Part shown: piece after piece, positions 1 through 8,403 of the stretch | Numbering within the stretch: the stretch's first letter is position 1 | How the letters are laid out: every line of letters starts with the position of its first letter | Assembly (NCBI RefSeq): GCF_018332655.1 | Contig: NZ_BOQL01000025.1 | Location: 1 to 64,000 of the forward strand | Origin: Actinoplanes auranticolor | GTDB lineage: Bacteria; Actinomycetota; Actinomycetes; Mycobacteriales; Micromonosporaceae | Direction: 5' to 3' | DNA length: 64,000 bases | The notes under the pieces: generated by a model | What the model saw: only the letters and a program-made list of their open reading frames with translations | Databases searched by the model: none | Told to the model about the DNA's origin: nothing | Made by a program: the position numbers and the translations under genes

Positions 1-1
1 G

Positions 2-55
2 GGTCAGCACGCAGGCCAGGGTCAGCACGCAGGCCAGGGCCAGCACGCAGGTCAA
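2..55 (+). repeat. Three 18-bp tandem repeats inside a coding tail
   Basis: Two identical 18-bp units (GGTCAGCACGCAGGCCAG) are followed by a third with three substitutions. The unit is a multiple of three and encodes GQHAGQ, so copy-number change would keep the frame. More copies may lie upstream of the window. Confidence 0.85.
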
Positions 56-184
56 GCCCAAGGGCAGGGTCAGGAGCAAGGCCACGGCCAGCCCCAGTCC
101 GAGCCGGGACAAGACCACGACCACGACCACGACCACGACCCGGGCAGCGGCGACGCCACCCCCTCCGGCAGCCAGCAGCACTGA
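2..184 (+). CDS. C-terminal fragment of a Gly/Gln- and His/Asp-rich protein
   Basis: This is an open frame that enters from outside the window and ends at a TGA, giving 60 codons. It begins with three GQHAGQ units, continues with Gln-rich sequence, then an alternating Asp-His run (four DH pairs plus Asp) and a Gly/Ser/Gln/His tail. Codon third positions are mostly G or C, as in real genes here. The tail is low complexity, so the function cannot be read from it. The Asp-His run could bind metal ions, but that is only inference. The rest of the gene lies upstream of base 1. Confidence 0.5.
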   Translation, partial: GQHAGQGQHAGQGQHAGQAQGQGQEQGHGQPQSEPGQDHDHDHDHDPGSGDATPSGSQQH

Positions 185-199
185 CCCCGAGGACCCCGC

Positions 200-538
200 C
201 TACAGGTAGAGCCCGGTCCCGTCCGACTCGACGCGGGTGGCGGCGACCGCGTGCACGTCGCGCTCGCGGAGCAGCACGTACTCCTTGCCGTGCAGCTCCA
301 CCTCGGCGCGGTCGTCCGGGTCGAACAGGACCCGGTCGCCGACGACGATGGAGCGGACGTTCGGGCCTACCCCGACGGCTTTCGCCCAGGACAGGCGGCG
401 GCCCATCGATGCGGTGGCCGGGATGACGATGCCGGCGCTGGAGCGGCGTTCGCCGTCGCCGCCGTCGAGCCGGACGAGGACGCGGTCGTGCAACATCCGG
501 ATGGGCAGCCCGGCCTCGGTACGGGTGTCGGTGTTCAC
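200..538 (-). CDS. GroES-family co-chaperonin (Cpn10-like)
   Basis: The 112-aa protein fits the chaperonin-10 fold: an N-terminal LHDRVLVRL strand (about residues 16-24), a region equivalent to the mobile loop (SSAGIVIP, 33-40), and a central VGDRVLFDP strand. GroES rings cap GroEL and assist folding in the cytosol. No groEL is adjacent, and the sequence is more divergent than a housekeeping GroES, so this is probably an accessory paralogue. The start is a GTG with a weak ribosome site; an internal ATG at 496 would give a product closer to canonical GroES length. It is divergent from the permease gene at 637. Confidence 0.75.
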   Translation of the reverse strand: MNTDTRTEAGLPIRMLHDRVLVRLDGGDGERRSSAGIVIPATASMGRRLSWAKAVGVGPNVRSIVVGDRVLFDPDDRAEVELHGKEYVLLRERDVHAVAATRVESDGTGLYL

Positions 539-636
539 GACAGGACGGTACGCCCGCGCCTGAGATGGGTGGCCTTCAGCCCGGTCGAGGGTGGTGACGG
601 GGTGGCCGGGCGGGACTGCACTACGGTGGGACCGGC

Positions 637-1932
637 GTGACGACGGACGAGGGGGTCTGCGGGTTGAGCCGCTTGCAACGGGTCCGGGCGAATCTGCGGC
701 GTGCGTACGACAGTGGGCGGGAGTCCGTCCGGCTGGCCCGTACGGAGCGCGACCGGGGGTCGGAGGATCGGGACGTCGATTTCGAGCTGCCCGCGCCGGA
801 TCCGCCGGTTGATCACCGGTCGACCTCCAGCCGGGACGACGCCGAGGTGCCGCACTCGCTGCGGATCGCGGCCGCGTGGTCGTGGCGGCTCATCGTCGTC
901 GGGGTCGTCGGCTGGGTGCTGGTGCGTTTCGTCGGCACCGTCAGCATCGTCGTGATCCCGCTGGCCATCGCCCTGCTGCTCTCGGCGCTGTTGTCGCCCG
1001 CCGTCGCCTGGCTGCGCCGGTACCGGGTGCCGGCGTCGCTGGCGACCTTCCTGGTGCTGATCGGGGGCATCGGTGCCGTCGCGGGCACGTTGACGCTGGT
1101 CGTCAGCCAGTTCGTGGACGGGGTGGGCGAGCTCACCGACAAGGCGATCAGTGGCGTGCGGCAGATCCAGGAGTGGGCCCGCACCGGCCCGCTGCACCTG
1201 TCGGACCAACAGGTGAACCAGGCCATCGACTCGGCCCAGAACTGGATCAACGCGAACACGTCGTCGCTGACCGCGACCGGGGTGGCCACCGCGGCGACCC
1301 TGTTCGAGGTGCTGACCGGCACGCTGCTGGTGCTCTTCGCGACGTTCTTCTTCCTGCGCGACGGCCGCAAGATCTGGCGTTTCCTGGTGCGGCTCTTCCC
1401 GGTCAACGCCCGCTGGAGCCTGGCCGACGCGGGCGACGCCTCCTGGTCGACGCTGGGCTCCTACGTACGTGCGACCGTGCTGGTGGCTTTCATCGACGCC
1501 ACCGGCATCGGCCTGGCGCTGGTGATCCTCGACGTCCAGTTCCCGTTCCCGCTGGCAGCGCTGGTGTTCCTGGGCGCGTTCATCCCGATCGTGGGCGCGA
1601 GCGTGTCGGGCGCGGTGGCGGTGCTGGTCGCGCTGGTCGACCAGGGCTGGGTGATCGCGCTGATCGTGCTGGGCGCGGTGATCCTGGTCCAGCAGGTCGA
1701 GGGCCACATCCTGCAGCCGTTGATCATGGGCCGGGCGGTGGCCATCCACCCGCTGGTCGTGATCATCGGCATCGCCTCCGGCGTGGTGCTGGCCGGCATC
1801 ATCGGGGCCCTGGTGGCGGTCCCGCTGATCGCGGTGCTCAACACCGGGGTACGGCGGCTCGCCCGTCAGCGCCCGGAAGCCCCACCGGATGCCGTGGTCG
1901 TGCCGGCCGGAAACGCCACCACCCCGGCCTGA
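637..1932 (+). CDS. AI-2E family (PerM-type) membrane transporter
   Basis: The 431-aa integral membrane protein has a charged cytoplasmic N-terminus of about 75 residues. Two close hydrophobic helices, a soluble central segment (about 145-210) and five or six further helices follow, the usual layout of the AI-2E/UPF0118 family. Members export small molecules or ions; the substrate cannot be told from sequence. The end of the family domain is visible as the HILQPLIMGRAVAIHPL stretch near residue 370. Translation starts at a GTG. It is convergent with the penicillin-binding protein gene, 40 bp away. Confidence 0.85.
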   Translation: MTTDEGVCGLSRLQRVRANLRRAYDSGRESVRLARTERDRGSEDRDVDFELPAPDPPVDHRSTSSRDDAEVPHSLRIAAAWSWRLIVVGVVGWVLVRFVGTVSIVVIPLAIALLLSALLSPAVAWLRRYRVPASLATFLVLIGGIGAVAGTLTLVVSQFVDGVGELTDKAISGVRQIQEWARTGPLHLSDQQVNQAIDSAQNWINANTSSLTATGVATAATLFEVLTGTLLVLFATFFFLRDGRKIWRFLVRLFPVNARWSLADAGDASWSTLGSYVRATVLVAFIDATGIGLALVILDVQFPFPLAALVFLGAFIPIVGASVSGAVAVLVALVDQGWVIALIVLGAVILVQQVEGHILQPLIMGRAVAIHPLVVIIGIASGVVLAGIIGALVAVPLIAVLNTGVRRLARQRPEAPPDAVVVPAGNATTPA

Positions 1933-1972
1933 CCGTCATCCCGGGCCCCGGTCACCACCCCGGGCCGGGTCG

Positions 1973-4720
1973 TCACCAGCCGAGGTAGCTGCGGGTCAGC
2001 GCGGCCACGTGCTCGACCACGTCGATGCCGGGCTGCTTGTCGCCGTGGCCGTGGGACAGCACCACCACGGAGGTGTCGGTGCCGGTGCCGCTGATCCGGC
2101 CCATGCTGTTGATGATCCAGCGTCCGTCCTCGGCCGTCCGTGACACCCAGCCGTTCTTCAGGGCGGCCCGCTCGCCCGGCAGGGCCGCCGCGCTGACCCC
2201 CCACTTCTGGTCGGCGTTCACCGACGACATGAGCTCGAGCATCAGCTCCCGGGAGTCCTCGTCGAGGGCGCTGCCCGGATCCGTCAGCGCGGCGAGCACC
2301 TCGAGCTGGTCGTCGGCCGTGGTCCGGGTCAGGCCCCAGGACTCGTCCGGGTCGGTGTCGCTCAGGCCCAGGCGCTCACCCGCCGCGCGCAGCCCGTCCG
2401 GACCGCCGACCGCGTCGTACACCTTGCTGGCGGCGTTGTTGTCGCTGGCCCGGATCATCTTCGTCACGCGCTTCTTCTCGGCCGTGGTGAGCTCGCGTCC
2501 CTCGTCCTGGGCCTTGAGCAGCAACGCCGCCAGCAACTCGGCCTTGATGATGCTCGCGGACTCCTGCCGCCGCCCGCCGTGGTAGCTGAACCGGCGCCCG
2601 GTCTTGCGGTCGGCGACCGCGACGGAGAACTCCGGGACGGTGGCGGCGTAGCTGTCGAGCGCCTTGGTGAGGCGGCCGACCCGCTGCTGCCACGAGCCGG
2701 TCGCCTTGGACCGGTCGACCTGGTCGCCCTGTTGCGGGCCCTGGAAGACCGCACCGACCGGTGCCTTGATGGCGGCGCCGAGCGTCCTCAGGTCGGTGGT
2801 CTCCAGCCGGCCCACGTGCGACGGGCGGGTCACCGCGCGCGCGGGCTGGCCGCGCAGGGCGGCGGCCAGGAACGTCTGCCAGATCCGGTACGGCATCCCG
2901 TCGCCGTTGATGGCCTTGCCGTTCTTCTCGCGGATGGGTCCGGGCTGTTCCCGGCCGATCCACGTCACCGCGGCCAGTCCGGGGGCCCAGCCGGCCGTCC
3001 ACGCGTCGGAGGAGTCGGTGGTGTCACCCCATTGCTGGGAGCCGGTCTTCGCGGCGGCGTCGACCCCGGCGACCTCGCCGTCCTTGGCCACGACCTTGGA
3101 CAGGACGGTCTGCACGTCAGCGGCCACGGCACCGGAGAGCACCCGCTCCGGCTTCCCGGCGTACAGGTGCAGCACGGCGCCCTTGGCGGTGATGACCGAG
3201 TCGACGAAGTGCCGGTCCCGGCGCCGGCCCTGGTCGGCGAGGGTGGCGTAGACGGTGGCCAGGTCGGCCGGCGCGACCGGATACCGGCCGAGGGCGATGT
3301 CGGGGCGGGTACGGCCCGGAGCCGGATCGCCCGCGACGTCCACCATGGTCGGCTGCTTGCCGTACTTCTCGGGCACGCCGAGGCGGTGGGCGAGGCCCCG
3401 GATGGTGTCCGGGCCGATCTGTTCGGCCAGCGCGTAGAACGGCGTGTTGAGCGAGTGCACCATGGCCTGGTCGAGCGGGCACACCGGGCACTGCAGGTTG
3501 CGCTGGTTGTACAGCGGCACTCCCTGCCGGCTCGGGAACTGGCGGGGTGAGCTGCCGTTGTACAGCGACTGGAAGCCGATGCCACGCTCCTCGGCGGCGG
3601 CCAGGACGACCGGTTTGATGGTCGAGGCCGGCGGGCGGGCGGCGAGCGCGTCGTCGAAGTAGCCACGGCCCCGGTCGCCGCCGTAGTAGGCGCGTACCCC
3701 GCCGCTGGCCGGGTCGATGGCCACCAGGGCGGTCCGCAGCTCCTTGGGCTGGCCCCGCAGCGCCGCGGCCACCGCGTCGGAGGCGGCGCCCTGGGCGGTG
3801 AAGTCGATCGTGGTGGTGATCCGCAGGCCACCGGTGCGCACCTGCTGGCGGCTGATGCCCGCCCGCACCAGTTCGTCCTCGACCCGGTCGGCGATCAGGC
3901 CGGCGGCACCGCCGACGGTGTTCGCGGTGACCGACTCCTTGGCGACGGCCGGATACGGCGCGCGGTCAGCCTCGCCGGCGGGCAGCCAGCCCTGCTCGGT
4001 CATGGCCCGCAGGATCCACCGCCACCGGGTCTGCGCCCACTCGGCGTCGGCGGCCGGGTCGCCGCGGGTGGGGTCCTTGATGAGTGCGGCCAGCACCGCC
4101 CCCTGGTAGCCGGTCAGACGGTCGACCGTCGTACCGAAGTAGGCGTGCGCCGCGGCCTGGATGCCGTACGCGCCGCGGCCGAAGTAGATGGTGTTGAGGT
4201 AGCGCTGGAGGATCTCGTCCTTGCTGAACCGGTTCTCGACCTTCAGTGCGAGGGCGAACTCCTTGGCCTTGCGGCTGACCGTGCGGTCCTGGGTGAGGTA
4301 CGCGTTCCGCACGTACTGCTGGGTGATGGTCGACGCCCCCTGACCACTGTCGTGGAAGACGTTGGCCCACAGTGCCCGCAGCACCCCGCGGGTGGAGACG
4401 CCGGCGTGGTCGTAGAAGCCGCGGTCCTCGGCCGCCAGGAACGCCCGCTGGACCGGCACCGGGACCTGGCTCAGCCCGACGTCGGTGCGGTCGGTCGCGC
4501 CGATGCGGGTGAGCACCGTGCGACCGTCGCGGTAGTACAGGACCGAGGCCTGTGGCGGCACCGGATCCGGTGGCAGGTCGACGCTCGCCACATAACCGGC
4601 GACACCTGCGCCGAGTCCCACCGCCCCCACCACGAGTGCCGCCACCGTGCGACGGCACCACCGCGGCAGGGTGAAGCGCTTGCGATGCGAGGCCGGTCCC
4701 GGATCCGCGGTGACCGTCAT
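1973..4720 (-). CDS. Bifunctional class A penicillin-binding protein fused to a beta-lactamase-like domain
   Basis: The 915-aa protein has a short cytoplasmic N-terminus, one membrane anchor (about 25-47), a GT51 glycosyltransferase domain with catalytic Glu in EDRGFYDH (E98), and a transpeptidase domain with STIK (S366), SLN (423-425) and KTG (558-560). It would polymerise and cross-link peptidoglycan outside the membrane. From about residue 685 a second acyl-serine enzyme-like domain begins, with its own SIIK (S723), SDN (759-761) and KNG (855-857) in place of KTG, resembling class A beta-lactamases. Typical class A PBPs end soon after the transpeptidase, so the extra 220 residues are unusual. 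Whether the last domain hydrolyses or only binds beta-lactams is unknown. Confidence 0.92.
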   Translation of the reverse strand: MTVTADPGPASHRKRFTLPRWCRRTVAALVVGAVGLGAGVAGYVASVDLPPDPVPPQASVLYYRDGRTVLTRIGATDRTDVGLSQVPVPVQRAFLAAEDRGFYDHAGVSTRGVLRALWANVFHDSGQGASTITQQYVRNAYLTQDRTVSRKAKEFALALKVENRFSKDEILQRYLNTIYFGRGAYGIQAAAHAYFGTTVDRLTGYQGAVLAALIKDPTRGDPAADAEWAQTRWRWILRAMTEQGWLPAGEADRAPYPAVAKESVTANTVGGAAGLIADRVEDELVRAGISRQQVRTGGLRITTTIDFTAQGAASDAVAAALRGQPKELRTALVAIDPASGGVRAYYGGDRGRGYFDDALAARPPASTIKPVVLAAAEERGIGFQSLYNGSSPRQFPSRQGVPLYNQRNLQCPVCPLDQAMVHSLNTPFYALAEQIGPDTIRGLAHRLGVPEKYGKQPTMVDVAGDPAPGRTRPDIALGRYPVAPADLATVYATLADQGRRRDRHFVDSVITAKGAVLHLYAGKPERVLSGAVAADVQTVLSKVVAKDGEVAGVDAAAKTGSQQWGDTTDSSDAWTAGWAPGLAAVTWIGREQPGPIREKNGKAINGDGMPYRIWQTFLAAALRGQPARAVTRPSHVGRLETTDLRTLGAAIKAPVGAVFQGPQQGDQVDRSKATGSWQQRVGRLTKALDSYAATVPEFSVAVADRKTGRRFSYHGGRRQESASIIKAELLAALLLKAQDEGRELTTAEKKRVTKMIRASDNNAASKVYDAVGGPDGLRAAGERLGLSDTDPDESWGLTRTTADDQLEVLAALTDPGSALDEDSRELMLELMSSVNADQKWGVSAAALPGERAALKNGWVSRTAEDGRWIINSMGRISGTGTDTSVVVLSHGHGDKQPGIDVVEHVAALTRSYLGW

Positions 4721-4834
4721 GAAGCGGGGTCCCTTCGACGTCCACGTCGGTGTCGATCAACACCTGACCAGTAGACGGATGAGACGGTGGTTTTGTTGCT
4801 TATCGGAGGAAAGTAGTCATGGCGGTACGGGCGG

Positions 4835-6868
4835 TCAGGACTTCGCCAGGCGCTGGAGGGCGCCGACCGCGACCTCCGGGCGGGTCGTGTACCAGAACGG
4901 GGGCAGGGACTTGCGCAGGAAGGCGCCGTAGCCGCGGGCCGTCTCCAGGCGGGAGTCCAGCACGGCGACCACTCCCTTGTCGCCGGTCGAGCGGATCAGC
5001 CGGCCCACCCCCTGGGCCAGGCGCACCGCGGCGATGGGGACGCTGACCGAGGCGAAGCCGGAACCGCCCGTGGCGTCCACGGCGGCGGCGCGGGCGGCGG
5101 CCAGCGGCTCGTCCGGGCGCGGGAACGGCAGCCGGTCGATGACCACCAGCTGGCAGGCGTCGCCGGGGACGTCCACGCCCTGCCACAGCGACATCACGCC
5201 GAACAGGCAGCTTTCCTTCTGCTCGCGGAACTTGCGGACCAGGATCGGCAGCGACTCCTCGCCCTGCAACAGCACCGGCAGGTCGGTGCGGGCGCGCAGC
5301 AGCTCGGCGGCCTGGGTGGCCGCGCGGCGGGAGGAGAACAAACCCAGAGTACGGCCGCCGAGGGCCTCCACCAGCTTGAGCAGCTCCTCACCGGCGGGGT
5401 CGGGCAGACCGGAGGCGGCCGGGCGGGGCAGGTGCGCGGCGACGTACAGGATGCCCTGGCGGGGGTAGTCGAACGGGGAGCCGACGTCCAGTGAGCTCCA
5501 GCCGTCACCGGAGACCGGCGGCGCGTCCGCGGTCAGGCCGGCGCCGGAGCGGGCCGCCGGGACGGGAGCCGGGGCCGGCAGCCCGAGGGAACGGGCCACC
5601 GTGTCGAAGCGGCCGCCCAGCGTCAGCGTCGCCGAGGTGGCGACCACCGTGCGCTCTTCGTACAGGTTGGTGGCCAGGGTGCCGGCGACCGAGAGCGGGG
5701 CCACCACCAGGGCCCGGCGGCCGTTGCCGAGGTCGGACTTCTCCACCCAGGCCACGTCGTACTGGTCTTCCTCCAGCAGCCGCTGGGCCGTGGTCGAGAT
5801 GTCGTCCAGGGTCGCCTTGGCCTGCTGCTTGCGGACCGGGTCGGGGTCATCGTTCTTGATGTCACCGATCGCGTCCAGCGCGGCCCGGGTGGCCGAGTCG
5901 ATCAGCAGCACGGCCTGGTGCAGCAGCGGGGGCAGGCCCGTGGTCAGGCGGCCCGCCGGGAGGTCGCTCAGGCCGACGGTCAGCGCGTCGGCCGCCTCCG
6001 CCAGCGCCTCCGCGGCGGCCGCGGAGACCAGCGGCCTGGCCCGCCGGGACGCCCGCTCGACCGCCTCCGGGGTCAGCTCGGCCTGCGCGGCCGAGGACAC
6101 CCGGTCGGCCAGCTCGTGCGCCTCGTCGACGATCAGGAGCTTGTGCGGGGGGACGATGTTGCGTTCGGCGAGCATGTCGACCGCGAGCAGGCTGTGGTTG
6201 GTCACCACGATGTCGGCCTCGCGGGCGCGCACCCGGGAGGCCTCCGCGAAGCACTCGGCGCCGTACGGGCAGCGGGCCGCGCCCACGCAGTCGCGGGCCG
6301 GCATCGACACCTGCCGCCAGGCGGTCTCGTCGACACCCGGGTCGAGCTCGTCGCGGTCGCCGGTCTTCGTCTTCTCCGCCCAGGCCTGCACACGCAGGAT
6401 CTGCTTGCCGAGCTTGCCGGCCTCACCCAGCCACTGGGTCGCGCGCGGCGGCGCGTCGTCGAAGAGGGTGTCGGTCGGCGCCTCCTCGTCGGCGTGCTCG
6501 AGCTTGGCCACGCAGAGGTAGTGGTGCCGGCCCTTGAGCACCGCGAAGGTCGGGCGGCGGCCCAGCACCGGCTCCACCGCGTCGGCCAGCCGGGGCAGGT
6601 CGTGCTCGACGAGCTGGTTCTGCAGGGCCAGGGTCGCGGTGGAGACCACCACCGGGCCGTCGACCAGCAGGGCCGGCGTCAGGTAGGCCAGGGACTTGCC
6701 GGTGCCGGTGCCGGCCTGCACGAGCAGATGTTCGCGTTGCTTGACGGCCCGCTCGATGGCCGCGGCCATCTCCTCCTGGCCGGGCCGGGAGGCGCCGCCC
6801 GGGACAGCGCCGACGGCGGCGGCGAGAAGCTGGGACGCGGTTGCCTTCTTGCGGGTCGCGGCAGTCAC
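4835..6868 (-). CDS. dinG: ATP-dependent DNA helicase, DinG/XPD-like family
   Basis: This superfamily 2 helicase of about 677 aa has Walker A AGTGTGKS near residue 58, a DEAH box (LIVDEAHELADR) and C-terminal motif VI (GVGRLIRS). Four cysteines between the two halves of the first motor domain (one in YLC, three in the stretch around CVGAARCPYGAEC) match the iron-sulfur cluster ligands of the XPD/DinG group. These enzymes unwind DNA 5' to 3' and clear R-loops or forked structures. I take the GTG giving VTAATRKKAT as the start, because the residues upstream look non-conserved; an ATG at 6904 is the alternative. It is divergent from the DUF402 gene. Confidence 0.88.
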   Translation of the reverse strand: MTAATRKKATASQLLAAAVGAVPGGASRPGQEEMAAAIERAVKQREHLLVQAGTGTGKSLAYLTPALLVDGPVVVSTATLALQNQLVEHDLPRLADAVEPVLGRRPTFAVLKGRHHYLCVAKLEHADEEAPTDTLFDDAPPRATQWLGEAGKLGKQILRVQAWAEKTKTGDRDELDPGVDETAWRQVSMPARDCVGAARCPYGAECFAEASRVRAREADIVVTNHSLLAVDMLAERNIVPPHKLLIVDEAHELADRVSSAAQAELTPEAVERASRRARPLVSAAAAEALAEAADALTVGLSDLPAGRLTTGLPPLLHQAVLLIDSATRAALDAIGDIKNDDPDPVRKQQAKATLDDISTTAQRLLEEDQYDVAWVEKSDLGNGRRALVVAPLSVAGTLATNLYEERTVVATSATLTLGGRFDTVARSLGLPAPAPVPAARSGAGLTADAPPVSGDGWSSLDVGSPFDYPRQGILYVAAHLPRPAASGLPDPAGEELLKLVEALGGRTLGLFSSRRAATQAAELLRARTDLPVLLQGEESLPILVRKFREQKESCLFGVMSLWQGVDVPGDACQLVVIDRLPFPRPDEPLAAARAAAVDATGGSGFASVSVPIAAVRLAQGVGRLIRSTGDKGVVAVLDSRLETARGYGAFLRKSLPPFWYTTRPEVAVGALQRLAKS

Positions 6869-6912
6869 GTCGGAGACCGTACCCGCCACCACCGACGAAA
6901 CCATGTCACCGT

Positions 6913-6918
6913 TAGGGT
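6913..6918 (+). promoter_or_regulatory. -10 element of a leaderless transcript
   Basis: TAGGGT ends six bases before the ATG of the DUF402 gene. At this spacing transcription would start at the start codon, giving a leaderless mRNA, and no Shine-Dalgarno sequence is present. Confidence 0.5.
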
Positions 6919-6924
6919 CTTGTC

Positions 6925-7431
6925 ATGCCGAGCGAGATGGTCCGGGTCGTCTACACCAAGTACGACGGCTCCGCCCACCGCGACTACCCGGCCCGCCGGC
7001 TCAACGAGGACGAGCTGGGTGTCTGGGTCGGTGTGACCCGCGGCACGGAGTCCGTCTACCACGGCCTGCCGTCGGTCGAGCAGATCCCGTTCGTGCTGCT
7101 GATCCCGCACCGGGCGTGGTGGACCGGGATGTTCAACCCGCCGCCGCGCACCAGCGAGGTCTACTGCGACATCACCACCCCGGCGCGCTGGGAGGGTGAC
7201 ACCGTGTACATCGTCGACCTGGACCTGGACGTCTCGCGGCGCCGTGACACCGGGGTGATCGAGCTGCGCGACGAGGACGAGTTCGCCGACCACCAGGTGC
7301 GCTTCGGCTATCCGGACGACCTGGTCACCGAGGCCCGGGCCGCCGCCAAGCGCCTGTTCGTGGCCCTGGGCGACGGCTCCGAACCGTTCGCTACGACGTA
7401 CCGGAAATGGCTCTCAGCGGTCGTCGACTGA
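6925..7431 (+). CDS. DUF402 domain protein
   Basis: The 168-aa soluble protein matches the DUF402/FomD-like fold: a beta-rich core with HRAWWTGMFN followed by EVYCDITTPARW and a YIVDLDLDV strand, then a helical C-terminus. Some members, such as FomD, are nucleotide hydrolases that need divalent metal; the aspartates of the YIVDLDLDV strand would be the metal ligands. The substrate here is unknown. The start lies directly behind a -10 element, so the mRNA is probably leaderless. Its 3' end overlaps the convergent sigma-factor gene by 18 bp. Confidence 0.8.
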   Translation: MPSEMVRVVYTKYDGSAHRDYPARRLNEDELGVWVGVTRGTESVYHGLPSVEQIPFVLLIPHRAWWTGMFNPPPRTSEVYCDITTPARWEGDTVYIVDLDLDVSRRRDTGVIELRDEDEFADHQVRFGYPDDLVTEARAAAKRLFVALGDGSEPFATTYRKWLSAVVD

Positions 7432-8298
7432 CCGCAGCTTGGCCGGGTTGAGCTGGTTGTAGACGGCCGTGACGCGGCCGTCGGCGACGGCCACCGTGAG
7501 CACGAAGAGCAGCGGGCGCCCGGTCGGGTAGCGCCCGCGGACCAGGACGCCCGCGTCGCCGTTGACCAGCACCGGCTCGACCGTGACGTCGGTGTACTCC
7601 TGCGCCCGCCGGCTCAGGATGCCGATGTAGAAGCGGGCCACGCGGTCCAGGCCGACGACCGGGTTGAGGCCGGCGTTGACCACGCCGCCGCCGTCGCCGA
7701 TCGCCACCACCTCGGGCGCCAGCACGGCCGCGAGGGCCTGCAGGTCACCGGAGGCCGCCGCGGCCAGGAACGCGTCGAGCACCTTGCGTTGCTCGGGCAG
7801 ATCCGCGGTGTGCCGGGCCTGTCCCTGGGCAATGGCCCGCCGGCCCCGCGAGGCGTGCTGGCGCGCCGCGGAGACGCTGGTGTTGAGCACCGTGGCGACC
7901 TCCTCGAACGGGACCGCGAACGCGTCGTGCAGGACCACCGCGACCCGCTGCTCGGGCGTGAGCTTCTCCAGCACCACGAGCAGCGCGAGGCTGACCTCCG
8001 TACGCTGGGTGACCCGTTCCGCGGGGTCGTCGAGGAACGACACCACCGGCTCCGGCAGCCACTGGCCGGGGTAGGCCTCGCGGCGGACCCGGGCCGACTT
8101 GAGCACGTCCAGGCAGATCCGGCCGGTGATCGTGGTCAGCCAGCCGCGCAGGTCGTGGATCTCCCCGCCGGTGCGGGCCTTGTGGTATCGCAGCCAGGTC
8201 TCCTGGACGGCGTCCTCGGCCTCGGCGCGGCTGCCGAGCATCCGGTACGCGACGGCCAGCAGGTGTGGGCGCTCAGCTTCGAAAGGGTCCGACGGCAT
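7414..8298 (-). CDS. ECF41-family RNA polymerase sigma factor (SigJ-like)
   Basis: This 294-aa sigma factor has region 2 (MLGSRAEAEDAVQETWLR, about 21-38), a WLPEP linker near residue 80, region 4 (residues ~115-155) and a C-terminal SnoaL-like extension of about 120 residues with DGGG and NPAK motifs. In ECF41 factors the fused C-terminal domain replaces a separate anti-sigma factor and tunes activity. Most ECF41 genes sit beside a decarboxylase, oxidoreductase or epimerase; this one has none next to it, while a second ECF41 gene 3.5 kb away does. The target promoters are unknown. Confidence 0.9.
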   Translation of the reverse strand: MPSDPFEAERPHLLAVAYRMLGSRAEAEDAVQETWLRYHKARTGGEIHDLRGWLTTITGRICLDVLKSARVRREAYPGQWLPEPVVSFLDDPAERVTQRTEVSLALLVVLEKLTPEQRVAVVLHDAFAVPFEEVATVLNTSVSAARQHASRGRRAIAQGQARHTADLPEQRKVLDAFLAAAASGDLQALAAVLAPEVVAIGDGGGVVNAGLNPVVGLDRVARFYIGILSRRAQEYTDVTVEPVLVNGDAGVLVRGRYPTGRPLLFVLTVAVADGRVTAVYNQLNPAKLRSVDDR

Positions 8299-8331
8299 GG
8301 GGGAATTCTGAAGGACATTGCCCGGTCACAG

Positions 8332-8347
8332 GTGTCACGTATGACAC
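8332..8347. promoter_or_regulatory. Inverted repeat in a divergent intergenic region
   Basis: GTGTCA and TGACAC are separated by four bases, giving an exact 6-bp inverted repeat between the divergent ECF41 gene and the phosphodiesterase-like gene. It could be a regulator site shared by both. The half site resembles the TGTCA part of ECF41 -35 elements, but no matching -10 at normal spacing is clear. Confidence 0.35.
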
Positions 8348-8403
8348 AGTGGTGAGCGCGATAAGAGTATTTGGTCCTATTTCGCGTTTGAGGGGGGCAG
8401 ACG

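Noticed and set aside
113-139. Asp-His codon run read as a simple-sequence repeat of regulatory type
   Set aside because: It lies in frame within a coding tail, so it is better explained as protein sequence.
535-1749. Long minus-strand frame opposite the AI-2E transporter gene
   Set aside because: It is rich in Arg, His, Asp and Gln with no domain pattern, an antisense shadow of the transporter frame in GC-rich DNA.
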